Source: Lutispora sp.
GTDB taxonomy: Bacteria; Bacillota; Clostridia; Lutisporales; Lutisporaceae
Assembly: GCA_030834765.1 (NCBI GenBank)
Contig: JAUQXG010000011.1
Location: forward strand, 1 to 5,598
DNA length: 5,598 nucleotides
Direction: 5' to 3'
Shown here piece by piece: positions 5,441 to 5,598 of this stretch (position 1 is the stretch's first letter; the number at the start of each line of letters is the position of its first letter). The position numbers and the translations under genes are program-made. Below the pieces are notes generated by a model. It saw nothing but the letters and a program-made list of their open reading frames with translations. It was not told where the DNA came from and did no database searches.

Positions 5441-5598
5441 CTAATATTCCTGCATCCCATTACTCTTATACACAAATACCGAGAATATCATAAAGTAAAT
5501 TCCAGACACGATAAATATGATATGTGCTGGCAAATGATCTATAAATATTCCGGCAAGTACTATGCCTAAAGGACTTAGGCTAGAGGAAATTGTGCTTA
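5441..5598 (-). CDS. MFS transporter, C-terminal fragment (runs off right edge)
   Basis: This is a minus-strand open frame entering from the right edge and ending at TAG (complement of 5441-5443), with 51 residues visible. It reads STISSSLSPLGIVLAGIFID, then a short loop, a final hydrophobic helix (HIIFIVSGIYFMIFSVFVYK) and a polar tail ending GMQEY. The 'ISSSLSPLG-x4-G-x3-D' pattern plus one last helix matches the end of the MFS exporter at 445-1671 (ISSSMMPLG-x4-G-x2-SD), so this is probably another MFS drug-exporter-like transporter. There is no start inside the window, and the catalytic or substrate features are out of view. It converges on the metal operon. Confidence 0.72.
   Translation of the reverse strand, partial: STISSSLSPLGIVLAGIFIDHLPAHIIFIVSGIYFMIFSVFVYKSNGMQEY

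Overview
The window looks like a chromosomal stretch of a low-GC Gram-positive anaerobe, most likely a member of the Clostridia. The evidence is AT-rich DNA, strong AGGAGG-type ribosome binding sites, lipoprotein signal peptides, and protein variants I associate with clostridial genomes (a small His/Cys-rich membrane protein ahead of znuA, and the 'GDRFPFRYF' form of ZnuA). No species can be named from the sequence alone.

Layout. The left edge (1-137, minus) holds the first 45 residues of an M3-family oligoendopeptidase running off the window. A 307-base divergent intergenic region (138-444) separates it from a complete 12-helix-type MFS drug exporter (445-1671, plus). A 190-base gap follows, then a tightly packed plus-strand zinc/manganese uptake operon: a small two-helix membrane protein with an H-x2-H-x-C-x4-C-x2-C motif (1862-2173), the metal-binding lipoprotein ZnuA (2229-3206), the ATPase ZnuC (3210-3917), the permease ZnuB (3910-4731), and a small lipoprotein with a CC motif resembling the C-terminal domain of the TIGR03943/YcgQ family (4743-5261, TTG start). 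A perfect 16-bp inverted repeat (5296-5340) lies just after the operon. The right edge (5441-5598, minus) holds the last 51 residues of a second MFS transporter, which has no start codon inside the window.

How the genes work together. ZnuA should capture metal outside the membrane, ZnuB should move it across, and ZnuC should power the step. The two flanking proteins (His/Cys membrane protein and CC-motif lipoprotein) are probably accessory to metal handling. The most notable point is that znuC carries an in-frame TAA at codon 37, inside the Walker A motif (G-stop-NGSGKST, where GENGSGKST is expected). Every other ATPase motif is intact. As read, the transporter has no working ATPase from this locus. 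The cause is either a recent one-base nonsense mutation (GAA to TAA) or a sequencing error. TAA ends several other genes here, so a changed genetic code is unlikely.

I see no CRISPR array, tRNA, rRNA, transposase or convincing novel system. The rest is ordinary transporter and peptidase content with a few regulatory-looking repeats.
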